From NCBI GenBank assembly GCA_026874595.1, contig CM049314.1:56718300-56782299 (forward strand): a stretch of DNA of 64,000 nt, given 5' to 3'. A program made the translations under genes and the position numbers. This DNA comes from Sipunculus nudus (Eukaryota > Annelida > Sipuncula > Golfingiida > Sipunculidae). Below, one piece after another: positions 47,571 through 59,033 of the stretch. Below the pieces are notes generated by a model. The model was not told where the DNA came from. It did no database searches and saw nothing but the letters and a program-made list of their open reading frames with translations. Each line of letters starts with the position of its first letter. Position 1 is the stretch's first letter.

Positions 47571-50500
47571 TTGGGTACTTTAAAAGGACCGGTTTCTCTA
47601 ATGGGTGATTCTATAGTTCAGTATCGCGCTGCTATTGGTCTTTTCTACAACAAAACTTTAACATCACGTTTTGCAATGTGCAAGCAACTCAATGCAAACA
47701 TATTAAGTAAAAGACATCTCACCGAACTTTACAAATTACTAATGTCAACTAGCATAGATGTCCATCCTAACCCGGGCCCGCAAATAAATGTTTCACGGAA
47801 TAAACATAATCTAAAGATGTGCCACATTAATGTGAGAAGTATATTGGCGGAGGGAAAACTGTCAGAACTTCAGCATTTAACAATCACAGAAAATATGGAT
47901 ATTGTATGTGTTTCAGAAACATGGCTAGATGGTAGTATCCATGATACCTCCGTTTCCTTACCCGGTTTTCATCTTGTTCTACGTAGAGATAGGAATAGGC
48001 ATGGGGGTGGGGTAGCACTTTTTATAAGAGATCACCTCACATACTCTAGAAGTTACGATCTTGAACAGCCAGACACTGAGTGTTTATGGGCAGAAATACA
48101 CGTACGAAAACAACGAGTGATTATAGGGGTATATTACAGACCTCCAGGCCAGTCAAGCGAAGTTCGCAAATTATTCTTAGATAAATTGACACAAAGTCTA
48201 AACAGTGCTCTAGCAAAAAATCCATACGCTGTGATTGTATCTGGCGATTTCAATGACAGGTGTGTGAAGTGGTATTCTAACCATGATGATAGTGAACTTG
48301 GCAATGAACTCTTAAATGTACTACAACAATTAGGACTACAGCAGCTTATTTCCGAACCAACAAGAGTAACAGAGAATAGTTCTAGCTTGCTTGATTTACT
48401 AATCACTGATTCGCCCGGACGTCTTACTAATGTTCACTTAATGTCACCGCTTTCAAATTGCGACCATGCTGTCACGGCCTGGTCGGTTTTGCTCAAGGTG
48501 TATAAACCGAAATCATATGAACGTGAAATTTTTAAATATAACGAAACAAACTTTATAATGCTTGAAGAATGTCTTCAAAATGCTCCGTGGGATGCATTAT
48601 ATGATGTTTTTGATTCCGTAGACGACATTGCAGTATCGGTTTGTGATATAATTACGTATGCAATTAAACAATCTGTTCCATTAAAAACAGTAACCATTCG
48701 ACCAACGGACAAGCCATGGATGAATGCAAACATAAGACGCATGATAAGACAAAGAAATAGGGCATGGAAAAGGTTTAAAAGTAATAACCAGCCGGACCAT
48801 TACGCGTCCTTTAAAAAGGCAAGAAATATGGTTGTATCCGAGATCAGAAAGCAAAAGAAAAGTTATTGGAATAAAATAAGTAATCAGCTAGACGTAGAGT
48901 ATCATGATTCTAAGCTGTGGTGGAAAATCAGTCATGGCTTGCTGGGCACAAAAACACATTCCCCAATACCACCATTGGAAGTGGATGAAGATATCATACA
49001 TGACCCTACTGAAAAGGCTGAAGCTTTCAATAATTACTTTAGCAGTCAGGCCATCCTTCCCGAAGATGTCGATTCCACGCAGCTCCCACCTCTGAATAAT
49101 ATACAACATGATCTTTTGTCATCACTTCAACTAAATCCTACGGAAGTAGAACAGGTCATGAACAATCTTAAATTGGGCAAAGCCATAGGTCCTGGTGGAA
49201 TATGTAATCTCATTTTAAAAAAGATGTCTTGCATACTTGCCACTCCGCTTTGCAAATTATTTAATAAGTCATTGTTAACCGGAAAATATCCTTCTACATG
49301 GAAAACAGCTAATGTTATTCCCGTATTTAAAAAAGGAGACCGTTCCAGAATCCAAAATTATAGACCCATTTCGCTGTTGAATAATGTATCTAAAATATTC
49401 GAGAGGTTAGTCTATAATAAATGTTATGAAAACTTCACTCGGCACAAAGTACTTATACCAATAAATTCTGCATACAAGAAAAATGATAGTCCATTGTACC
49501 AGCTGATTGAACTTGTTAATATTATATATAGGGGATTTGATGAAGGTATGGATACAAGATTAATCTGCCTCGATGTATCCAAGGCCTTTGACAAGGTGTG
49601 GCACAGGGGCCTCCTCTTTAAATTGCAGCAAATGGGCATTTCAGGACAAATTCTGAAATGGTTCGGGTCCTATCTACAAGATCGATCACAGAGAGTTCTA
49701 CTCCAGGGCCACAGATCAAACACTGTTCATATACAAGCAGGAGTTCCACAGGGCTCTATTCTCGGGCCGCTATTGTATTTAGTTTATGTTAATGATATAT
49801 CTTATGGTATCACAAACACTATACGTATGTACGCTGACGATACTTGCTTGTACACCCAGTTTAAATCACCTGTGGCCTCGGCCCAATCTCTAAATAGTGA
49901 CCTATTAAAATTAGAGGAATGGTCTTCACAATGGCACATTACATTCAATAGTACTAAGTCAAAAGTCATAACATTTTCAAGGAAATATCAAGAACAATCT
50001 CATCCCGCCCTTATATTAAATCAAACTGTTATATCTGAGGTAGAACAGTTATCTCATCTAGGAATACTGCTTTCTCAAGACTTGAGCTGGGGTGACCATA
50101 TTCGGCATCTTTGTACTAAAGCATCAAGACGAATAGGAATGCTTCAAAAATTCAAGTTCATTTTATCTAAAAAAGTCCTAGATAGACTGTATAAATCAAT
50201 GGTGATTTCTGTCCTCGAATATGGGGCTATACTATTTAACAATTGTTCTGTAGTACAGGCGAACAATCTAGAAAGTGTTCAGCGCAAAGGCATGCTACTG
50301 TGCACTGGCGCAACAAGATGGTGCAGCAGCACACAACTGTTAAACGAGCTTGGTTGGCCTACATTGTCTGTACGTAGGAAAGTAAAAATTGTCACGACTT
50401 TCTATAAAATAATAAAGAACCTGGGTCCTCCTTATCTGATAAAGACATTATCCGGTTATAAATGCAAACAAGGCTCGTATAACCTAAGAAATGCCAGCGA

Positions 50501-50969
50501 GTACAGAGTACCAGTATTCAGACTCCATGCCGGACAACATTCATTTATTCCTACGGCAGTTAAAATTTGGAATTTCTTACCAGAAAAGGTGAGAGCAATT
50601 ACTTCTACCACTGCATTTAAAAACGCACTGTGCGATATGTTTTATCCAAAAAAGCCCCCAAATTATTTCTTCAGTGGTATACGACGTGATAATATCCTAC
50701 ACACGCGGTTACGCACTGACTGCAGCACCCTAAACAGTACTCTGTTTAAGGTCAACTTAACTGAAAAGCCAACTTGTGAATGTGATCTCGCCGACGAAAC
50801 TGTTGTTCATTATTTCTTGGACTGCCCACTTTATATTGAACAGAGACACACACTTCTTGCTAGTTTGCAGGAATTTTGCTGTTTTGCATTGCCACATATA
50901 AATGAAAATTATTCTAGGAAAACTAAGTTAGAAATAGTTAGAATTTTACTTTGTGGCAGAACCTACTGA
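47571..50969 (+). CDS. Retrotransposon ORF2: AP endonuclease and reverse transcriptase
   Basis: The frame spans 1132 codons from the first ATG; a later ATG could be the true start. Residues 63-70 are DVHPNPGP, a 2A-like block. The endonuclease shows N87 (INVRS), E116 (SETWL), YYRPP, GDFND (D226, N228) and CDHAV (D298, H299), all expected catalytic positions. The reverse transcriptase shows VFKKGD, NYRPISLL, LDVSKAFDKVWH (D668), GVPQGSILGPLLY and YADD (754-757). A C-terminal C-x-C ... H ... C cluster (C1069, C1071, H1080, C1085) resembles the family zinc motif. The enzyme nicks target DNA and primes cDNA synthesis. No stop or frameshift is visible, so the element may be recent or active. Confidence 0.9.
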   Translation: MGTLKGPVSLMGDSIVQYRAAIGLFYNKTLTSRFAMCKQLNANILSKRHLTELYKLLMSTSIDVHPNPGPQINVSRNKHNLKMCHINVRSILAEGKLSELQHLTITENMDIVCVSETWLDGSIHDTSVSLPGFHLVLRRDRNRHGGGVALFIRDHLTYSRSYDLEQPDTECLWAEIHVRKQRVIIGVYYRPPGQSSEVRKLFLDKLTQSLNSALAKNPYAVIVSGDFNDRCVKWYSNHDDSELGNELLNVLQQLGLQQLISEPTRVTENSSSLLDLLITDSPGRLTNVHLMSPLSNCDHAVTAWSVLLKVYKPKSYEREIFKYNETNFIMLEECLQNAPWDALYDVFDSVDDIAVSVCDIITYAIKQSVPLKTVTIRPTDKPWMNANIRRMIRQRNRAWKRFKSNNQPDHYASFKKARNMVVSEIRKQKKSYWNKISNQLDVEYHDSKLWWKISHGLLGTKTHSPIPPLEVDEDIIHDPTEKAEAFNNYFSSQAILPEDVDSTQLPPLNNIQHDLLSSLQLNPTEVEQVMNNLKLGKAIGPGGICNLILKKMSCILATPLCKLFNKSLLTGKYPSTWKTANVIPVFKKGDRSRIQNYRPISLLNNVSKIFERLVYNKCYENFTRHKVLIPINSAYKKNDSPLYQLIELVNIIYRGFDEGMDTRLICLDVSKAFDKVWHRGLLFKLQQMGISGQILKWFGSYLQDRSQRVLLQGHRSNTVHIQAGVPQGSILGPLLYLVYVNDISYGITNTIRMYADDTCLYTQFKSPVASAQSLNSDLLKLEEWSSQWHITFNSTKSKVITFSRKYQEQSHPALILNQTVISEVEQLSHLGILLSQDLSWGDHIRHLCTKASRRIGMLQKFKFILSKKVLDRLYKSMVISVLEYGAILFNNCSVVQANNLESVQRKGMLLCTGATRWCSSTQLLNELGWPTLSVRRKVKIVTTFYKIIKNLGPPYLIKTLSGYKCKQGSYNLRNASEYRVPVFRLHAGQHSFIPTAVKIWNFLPEKVRAITSTTAFKNALCDMFYPKKPPNYFFSGIRRDNILHTRLRTDCSTLNSTLFKVNLTEKPTCECDLADETVVHYFLDCPLYIEQRHTLLASLQEFCCFALPHINENYSRKTKLEIVRILLCGRTY

Positions 50970-51499
50970 CTACTACAGATAATTTTAAACTCTTTAGTCA
51001 CGTATACAGATACATAAGGAACACAAAACGATTTTGATTTTGATAGTAATTTCATTTAAACTGTCTGATACTTTAATGGATCTGATGTAACTATGTAATA
51101 GGCACTTTTGTATATGGAGTATGTGTGTGTGTTTTTTTTTTTTTTATTTTTGTTTTATTTTTTTTAACGTATATGTTTGTTTACACTATGTTAGTGTTAC
51201 TATGTTAACTTGTCATCACCATGTATTTGTACTGAATCTTTGTTTGTATATATGTTTCCCAGGAAAACATTTGCATTAGCCTAACGGCTATTTTTGTAAT
51301 CCTGGTTAAATAAATATGTTTAAACCAAACCAAACCAAAGCTGACAGTTTAATTAAGTGGGGACAGTTTAACTTTTAACAGTTTAAGTTTTGCTTGTCGC
51401 CTTGCAAATTATCCCAAAAAATTGACGAGGAGGCCTGTTTAGCCTCTCCTGCCTCCACAATTTATTACTACTTTGGCCAAAAGTGGCAATTTCTAGCTC

Positions 51500-51845
51500 T
51501 CCATATTTTGTGTTGCCTATGAATATGAAATTGAGATACAAAGCAGTCTGTTAAGTCCACCTTCCAAACTGTAGTCATGGTCATGGTACATAGGAAAGGG
51601 ACTGGCTGGGTTACCTTTTTGCAATAATGACATTATCGTTTCTTTTGCAGCAGAACTTACAGCCAATTTTTTTAATGATCCAAGTTACATGGGCTGTTTA
51701 TCTCTATTGTTCGACACTGCTTTCCTTATTTCAGCCCTGCAATTACCCCTTAGAAAAGTAACATCTTCAACCATGGCCCATCGCAAATATCTAAAGAAAC
51801 TTGACTAAAACAGTGGGTCTTCTTCCCCTAGGATCTTATCAACTT
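51500..51845 (-). pseudogene. Unidentified coding relic
   Basis: Read on the minus strand, one frame gives LRWAMVEDVTFLRGNCRAEI, KAVSNNRDKQPM, a stop, then LKKLAVSSAAKE and NPASPFPMYHDHDYSLEG. It is open except for stops near 51813 and 51686. No family was recognised. It has the same orientation as the YqaJ relic across the retrotransposon, so both may belong to one element split by the insertion; that is inference. Confidence 0.4.
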
Positions 51846-51916
51846 ACATGAGGTACTGGTTCGCCGCAGCCTCGGTAAGCCGTTGGATCTGGAACATATG
51901 AAGCAGAACTGCACCT

Positions 51917-52880
51917 AACCTCCGCCAAGCCCAGCGCGGGGTTATGTGTTTGGGCGCGTATGTTTGTCTGTCTGTGTATCTGTTAACCTGTTTACCTGTT
52001 TGTCTGTTAGCACGATAACGCAATAAGTCCGCAAAGGCGCTTGATGAAATGATCAGGTTAACTCGGCAATGATACAAGGAACAATTGATTAAAGTTTGGG
52101 GGAGATCCATGCGTTAATACCCCCCCTCCTTCCCCACAGAATGAGCCAGAATACACTGATATGGTTGGTGGGGGGGTCCATGGTATATGTTTGTATACTC
52201 AGGTTGCGATATGGCCATATTTGGGGTGCGAGTCTTGACGTCATAGATGACAGTAACATCACTTTACATGTACGTGCCATTTTCCTAAAAGGTGCCGGTA
52301 AATCAAAGTACAGCGGCCGGGGGGCACGGTTGTTAATTGTTCTTTGTAAACGGAAATTGATGAAATTTTCAGGATAATTTGGCAATGATACATGGAACTT
52401 ATTAAATTTGGAGCCGATCCATGCGTAAAAAAACCGGAATGAGCTTGTTTTTGGGGGGGTCTATTGCATATTTGTTTACACTGGGACGTTTGACAGGTGA
52501 CGATATGGCCATATTTGGAGAGTCGTGACGTCATAAAGCACATTGACATCATTGCACGTGTACGTGCTGATTCCCTGAAAAGTGTCAGTAAATTTACGTA
52601 AAGCAAGGGGGCCACGGTTACTTGTATTCTTTTTATAGTCATTGGCCCTGTTTTAATCAGAAAGTTAATGATAATAGATTGACGGATTTTGATGAAATCT
52701 TCAGGATAGCTCGGCAATGATCAAAGACAAATTGATTAAATTTTGACTAAACATTCTTGATGCAGGAAAATTTAAAGGAAAACTGCTGCTTTTATGACAG
52801 TTCCATATGAGGCTAATGAGCTGATTTGGCGGAGGTCTGCGCTTTCTGAGTGCTTTTCTAGTTTTATATGTATCACTGCT
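51917..52880. repeat. CCTCC...GGAGG element, composite copies
   Basis: The left end ACCTCCGCCAAG is at 51918 and the right end TTGGCGGAGGT at 52826-52836. The core CTCGGCAATGAT...AATTGATTAAA recurs three times inside (about 52055, 52375 and 52710). The last 200 bp match 27905-28110. It may be tandemly expanded or nested copies. Confidence 0.65.
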
Positions 52881-54514
52881 GCACAGATCACAATAAATCA
52901 TAAAATTATTGAATTATTTATGAAGTTTGTGTCAATGTGTGAGATAATATTTAAATTTATGGTTCTCCTAAATTAATCTGGTAAGTTTTGAAATAACTCA
53001 CCACTGCTCTAGTGATCAGGTCCTTGGAATCGTCTAGGGAGGCACATCCATCTCGGGATCTATGCCAAAGTTATTGTTCCTGTCATAGGACTGCAGTCCG
53101 TGAAGAGAAATTCAGACATTTTGCAGCGTAAACAAATACATGATCACCTTTATAATAAAAAAACAGGATATTCCGTCTCTTAATAAATTACATGTTTTTA
53201 GTCGATTCATCAAGACCTATTGTCGTGTTGCCAACGATATATATGATATAATTTGACTTGTCAACACCCGCTGAACCGATATTAACCAGGCTCTCATCGT
53301 CGATCAAGTTTCTTCCTAAACAAAAAAAAAATAACAATATATCAATTCAAATATGTGGCCCTTTCGTATACACACTGGGAAACCTAATCATACAACATAA
53401 AGTTGACCCAATCACGTCAACAATGCTTGCCCGGCAAAAACGAAACCCTAATTAAGGCTCATAGATACCCTTCAATAAAGCCGGATGTCCGCCCTTAAAC
53501 CTAGACCCTCTTCATATCAGCTCCTTTCAAATCATGTCCAGGGCCCAATCTTCGTATTTAATCTGCAATATATGGAAAGGGTGGCTCAAAAACAAAAATT
53601 TGTGTGGAGATAAAACTGATTATGACAACTGGTAAAAGTGACCTGCTGCAAAAGCACGTAAACCAGCACAGGGAAGCTTGGTACACTAGTGCCATCTGGC
53701 GTTAATATCTTCACGGTCCCTCATTGGCCTGCGTGTTTGTTACGTATCTTGTTCGGTAAACAACAACAAAATATAAGTTCTTGAAAAAAGTAAAAGAGCG
53801 TAGTTTCTTTCACCAATTAGTGATGACAGTGTATGATTGATTGGGTTTATTAGTATTTTTTGTGTTCCACTGCGAATTCTTTGAGCTCGGTCATAATGAG
53901 ACATATACATAAGGAATATGTTAGGTGTCGTAATTTTTTGCCTGTTTGCCAATTAAAATTCTTTAATTGTGTGTCAAGGAGGCCGTTTGGTAAAATATTA
54001 CGGATTCTCAAGAGGGACCCTGCATACAGGACAAGGTTCAATTATTAAACCTACGTGAATAACAATTTTTTTAGATTATCGTACCTTAATTTTTTCCATA
54101 CCATTTTATTATTGTAAATACACGATATAGTGGAACATATTCTAAATATAGATATAGTTTGATATAGCCCTGTTTAATTTACTCATAGTTGTCTTAGGAT
54201 ATAGTTTTTGTTTTAAATACGTTCATATTGTTGTTATGTCTCATCAAACAGGAACTACTTATACGTTCGGTCAAACACGTAGATATTACAAGAAGATATA
54301 TGGAACCAATACATAATAAAGATTATTCTCGTTACCAATATATAATTCTATTATTTTTAATGATCAACACTGGCAGTATGTCCTTTGACTGATCAGGAGT
54401 TTAATGTCTGTAGTTATAGAACATGCATCATATAACTTCCATTCAAAACGGAAACCTACATTCCACAGAAAATATAAATAACGATTATTGAATGAAGAGC
54501 ATTTTTTTAGGTTT
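52881..54514. other. Non-coding spacer
   Basis: AT-rich sequence with no supported gene, RNA or repeat. Confidence 0.4.
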
Positions 54515-57005
54515 TTTCAAGACCTGTCAAGAAAAACTTTGAGCAGCTTGGTTCTAAAGTATATAATAGACACAAAACGTTTTAAATTATAAAATAATTC
54601 GTCTTTCCATCCAGTGTAAATAAAGGTTAATATATGTTTATCTTTTGTATTTTGTGTTTTGCACTTTGTATTATGTTCGTAGCATAGTTACTGAACATAT
54701 AATAACGTCCAGGATGGTATATATACATGTGGCTAGCTTGTATTCTTTACGAGTTCCAGTGTGTAAACCTTGAGCAGACGTTCCCTTGCTTACCGGTAGA
54801 TTCGGCACTGTAGATTTTTTTTTTTTTTTTTGCTGTAGACCCTTTGCTTTTCCTTCAGCCGTGCTAGACATAGTTTAAAATACCCACATAAAATGAAATA
54901 TCCTCAAACTACTGACAACCGATTCACCAAAACGCCTACGATATTAATTAATAACGGAAAAGGTCTTACACCAATTACAATCATTGTGCATCAGACTACC
55001 CACAGAAATAAATTTTAGTAGATTTGAATTTTTAGTCAGCAATTTGAGTTGTTTCAAGGTATATGGTACTTCATCAACTCACGTAAATCTGCCCACATGT
55101 AAAAGGCCATTCAAAATCAAGGTGACGTAAAAAAGTAATCAAGACCAGGAATAAAAACCGTCCAAACGTGTTATTAACATGAGCACGTGCATGCACGAGA
55201 AATTGAATAGAATTTCAAGCCTATGTAGGTAAAAGGATTTTACGACGGGGATCCAATAGGTCTTTCTGAAGTTTAATTATGTGGTAACTTTGTATCGCCA
55301 AACTGTTTTGTGATCAATAATAACACAACAAAAACAAATTATATTAAATAACATTAGATGCTGAATTAAAAGAAGAGCCCGTGGGCTCATTGAATGCCTC
55401 GAAAACCAAATCAATGGAAAACACTCGTCTTAAAGTATTTAAGGATTAACCCTGTCTATCTCGAAAGAACAATACATTGATTTTTTGGATGCGTATATGT
55501 CTGATGCAACAATCGCGGATCACCATGATGGGTGAAATTCTATTAAATGAAAGTCATATTCCGATGAAACGATACACTTAGTTATTGGTAGGTGGAATAC
55601 TCCAGTTTGAACTGCTTGTCATGTCTTAAAGATGCTCACAAGCGAAGTATGCTGTGCTGTCACAAGACTCATCGTGCCAACCATGTGCACCTTTGATATG
55701 GAAAGCATAGGCCACGCACATAGGTTGTGTTGAGTCAAAGGCAAAGGAATTGTCTGGCTGTCCCAACTGTACGTCCCACGGCAAGAATGTTATCGGTACG
55801 ACTGGAGTGCTCGATGTCCATACCCAGCCAGTCCGTGACAGAATTGCCCCAGTCCACATGTAGGAGTTTACTGAAAGCATTAATGAAAATTGAACGAGAG
55901 TGATATAAATGATAACTAATGTTATAATTCTTAACTAAAAAAATGCGTGCTTTTTTAAGTCTTAAACTCTGAAAATAGTGATAATAAGTAATAAAACTAC
56001 TGTTTGCACATGTGGGTTACACTTTTGTTCCTAACAGAAGGACGGATGCATATTGACCGTTATACATGTTTTTTAAATATGTATATGTTTGTATATATTT
56101 TCTATATATTTGTTCTCTTCTAGTGAGCAAAACTGTTTTTAAGATAAGGATAATGGGGGGAAAATGTACACACTTCCATTTTTGTGGCAGAAATCCTCAA
56201 ATATCTCAGTCTGTTGCTGACTTTCGACTCTAAGCATGCGTGTTCCGTCAGATGAGCAATTCAAAATTGCGCGAGGGAACATCATGGCTTCTAGTACAAG
56301 TCTAATACACTTCCCACCAAGTCTGGAAAAACCAGTCTGGCATCCTGCAAAAATTATGGAGGATTACTACAAAAGCAAATATACAGTGCAAATAGTCCCA
56401 CATACATAAAGAACAAGGCTGACGAATAAAATCAAAATCACCTCCTACGGAATAAGGAACTAATGAACGGATTCCGAGAAATCTACATAATTATTTCAAG
56501 TTGTATTTATTAGAATACCGTAGTCTTAAGGGTTAATGCCAGAATTTCAGCTTTTCAGTAAACAGTACCCCTTAGATATATTCTTTTTGTATATGTGATA
56601 ATATTGTTAGGCTTTAAAGTGACGAGTTAATATAAAATGTCATACTTCCAGGGCATGGGCGTGAAAAACAGTACTGCTCTTCCTTGTGAGATGCTATTAT
56701 TGTCTGCGACTCACGTGATCGCATTCTACGACCAGGTCTACAGGGAGTGGTACAAGGTCCCCATGGACTCCATTCCATCCACTGTACCCTGTTCTCTGTA
56801 AGTCATAAGTTAATAGTATTGCCATATAATGCATATTATAGCATTCTCATAAGCCGCCATTTTTTAACAAACTAAATTATGTCGCAAGCTTTTCTTTCAT
56901 ACCCGTGTGTAAAGTAACTTTAGTTTTAGACATACTTAGCCGAAATCATCGGAATACCTGTTTTTAAAAGAAATGTTTCTTACTAGCCAGCATAAAATTA
57001 GGAGA
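54515..57005 (-). repeat. Segmental duplication, copy B
   Basis: Matches 36050-38230 in the same orientation over introns, exons and flanks (CAGCTTGGTTCTAAAGT, GTGGGCTCATTGAATGCCTC, TTGTCTGCGACTCACGTGAT). Copy B keeps sequence that copy A has lost. Confidence 0.85.
55626..56795 (-). CDS. TSP1 + C-type lectin domain protein (copy B, 3' exons)
   Basis: Three minus-strand exons join in phase 1 with AG acceptors and GT donors. 56795-56646 encodes a thrombospondin type-1 repeat (WMEWSPWGPCTTPCRPGRR ... FSRPCPG). 56344-56174 encodes the first half of a C-type lectin domain (RCQTGFSRLGGKC ... NCSSDGTRMLRVES). 55870-55626 encodes the second half (SYMWTGA, GWVWTSS, LGQPDN, CVAYAF, GWHDESCDSTAYFACEHL, stop). 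The product is likely a secreted or surface glycan-binding protein. The QPD triplet is the galactose-type signature in the family. The usual WND is WHD, which may weaken the calcium/sugar site. 5' exons with a signal peptide were not found, so the gene is partial as read. No lesion is seen, unlike copy A. Confidence 0.8.
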
Positions 57006-57490
57006 AACTGATATTTCGCACCCCCAGTACAGTAACCCTGTATCTCACATTTTATCAGTTTTCCAGAAATGAAGGAAAACGTTTAAGATAAACTTATATT
57101 TTTATTTTTCTCAAGAATCCTGTATACTTAAGAAAGCAAACATACATTGAACAAACCCATTTACCCACTGAATGCTATGACATGAAAAATGTTTCTCCAG
57201 TTGGATTATCTTCTTAATTAGCTAACTAATTAATGAGATACAGGTTTTTTGCACTGGACAATATAAATGGGTTTATAAATCTTGAGTTAATTATCTTAAC
57301 TGACAAGAATCCAACATTTAATCAATAATTAATTAGTCCGTGCTAGAACCCTGCAACTTGAGTTACAGACTTATTGCATGATCGAAGGTGACACTTCTCT
57401 TGAGATACAGACTTACTGCATAACTTTGCATAAGTCATCAGAAAAGTTCTGGATTAATGTATACTATTTAGTTTTATTCTTAATCAATTG

Positions 57491-57538
<48 letters not shown>

Positions 57539-57930
57539 CGGGGCTCTGACAAATTAACTGAGCTCTGACCAAAAAAAAAACGAGAAAAATTCTCCCAGCT
57601 CAGCCGCCACCCCCAGCTGAGAAAAGTGGCGTCCCGACACGCTAGCCATTAATTATTAATATATACAGTTCGATACAGCGCTGAAACGGAACACGAGCTC
57701 CAGAAAATATAGAATAATAAAAACAGACAATAGGCAAATCATTTATTGTCACATCGTCGTGAAATTATGGTGCATATACATGTGAAAACATTTGCACGCC
57801 GAGACCATCATGGCCACGACTGGTCGCACGGACAAGCATAAAACATGTTTGTAGTGATGGCGGCCACAGAGACTATAATATAATTGGTATAATGATATGG
57901 AACACAAATTAGTTGACAGTGGGTCATTCA
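57006..57930. other. Spacer with a (TA)n tract
   Basis: A (TA)n microsatellite lies at about 57497-57537. The part between 57600 and 57930 may be 3' non-coding sequence of the gypsy-type remnant, since it follows its stop codon and contains AATAAA on the minus strand near 57735. No LTR was identified there. Confidence 0.4.
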
Positions 57931-57931
57931 T

Positions 57932-58950
57932 TTAATCAGTAGGGCTGAACCGGTTAAGAGGCCGCCTTTCTCTGGTCGACCTACACAGCGGCGCAGGAGA
58001 TTGGGCAGTCCAGTCAACAGGCATAGGATGAGAGTCAGTTGTCGCATCATGATAAGATAAAATGGAAGGAATACTTCCATGTCTAGACGTGTCAACGTCT
58101 AAACAATTAACGTCTGACTGTTCATCAGTTGTACGACAACTTGATACCGAAGCATGATCAGAATTATTATCGGACAATTCTAGTTCTAAATGTAAATCCG
58201 CAATTTCGTCAGTTATATTCTGATCTACTGGTCTGACAGTTATGATCAAATCGTTTTGGTCATCTGAACCTGATTCATCAGATTCACCAGAATCGGATAA
58301 AATGCGATTTGTCAGAGCAATGGAACCAGGATCTTTTGCACTGGAGCTGGGGAAGGAGCTAAATGGCAACAGCAAGTAATGATGAAGTGTACGTTTACGT
58401 TTATGGTCATTCAAAGGCGAGACTACATAAACAGGAATATCGTTGTTAGGCTGCTCTAATACCAAGTACACCTCCTCTTCCCATTTGTCAGCCAGTTTTT
58501 GTTTTCCTATCAAACCAACTTTTCGTACTAACACATGATCGCCTATATTAACAACGGCATTATGAGCTCGTCGGTCAAACAATTGTTTGTGGTGCTGTCT
58601 TGACTTTGTAGATGCCTTTTGGGCAATATGATAGGCTAATGCTAGTTTGTTTTTAATTCAGACACGAAAGTGTCATACTTTGGAAAACTGACGTCATCAA
58701 GTGTACTAAGAATGAGGTCCACTGGAAGACGTGGATGTCTTCTAAACATTAGAAAAAACGGAGAGTAACCTGTAGCCTCATTTGTAGTACAGTTATAAGC
58801 ATGAGTTAAAGAGCTCACGTAGTCTTTCCAGTTATTTTTCTTTTCTTTTACTAAGGTTCTTAACATGCTTATAAAACTACGGTTGAACCTTTCTGTCTGA
58901 CCGTTTCCCATTGGGTGATATAGAGTACATCTAAAACAGGTCACTAAATC
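57932..58950 (-). pseudogene. Ty3/gypsy-type integrase C-terminal fragment
   Basis: The minus-strand frame 58944-58642 reads LYHPMGNGQTERFNRSF, NWKDYVSSLTHAYN and TGYSPFFLMFRRHPRLPVDL. These are the end of the integrase core and its following segment in Ty3/gypsy retrotransposons. A 1-nt frameshift near 58650 separates it from 58582-57932, which has QLFDRR, GDHVLVRK, HHYLLLPF and a C-terminal RSTRERRPLNRF. The gag, protease, RT and integrase N-terminus are absent. It is a truncated dead copy. Confidence 0.8.
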
Positions 58951-59033
58951 AAGAAATCAATTAGTTTCCCGGGATATATATGTTGAGTTTATCAAGACTG
59001 CAATGAATTTGTAAATCTGCAAATCTCCTCCAT

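Larger units (their letters stand above)
45050..51340 (+). mobile_element. Full-length non-LTR retrotransposon (Jockey/CR1/L2-like)
   Basis: The element has a pyrimidine-rich 5' leader with a T(20) run near 45100 and ORF1 at 45448-46338. A 1.2-kb inter-ORF region, ORF2 at 47571-50969, and a 3' UTR follow. The UTR ends in AAATAAATATG and a short (AAACC)n-like tail, ACCAAACCAAACCAAAG. Both ORFs are open. The exact 5' edge and target-site duplication were not resolved. The clade is uncertain; an AP-type endonuclease and the ORF order exclude R2-type elements. Confidence 0.85.
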
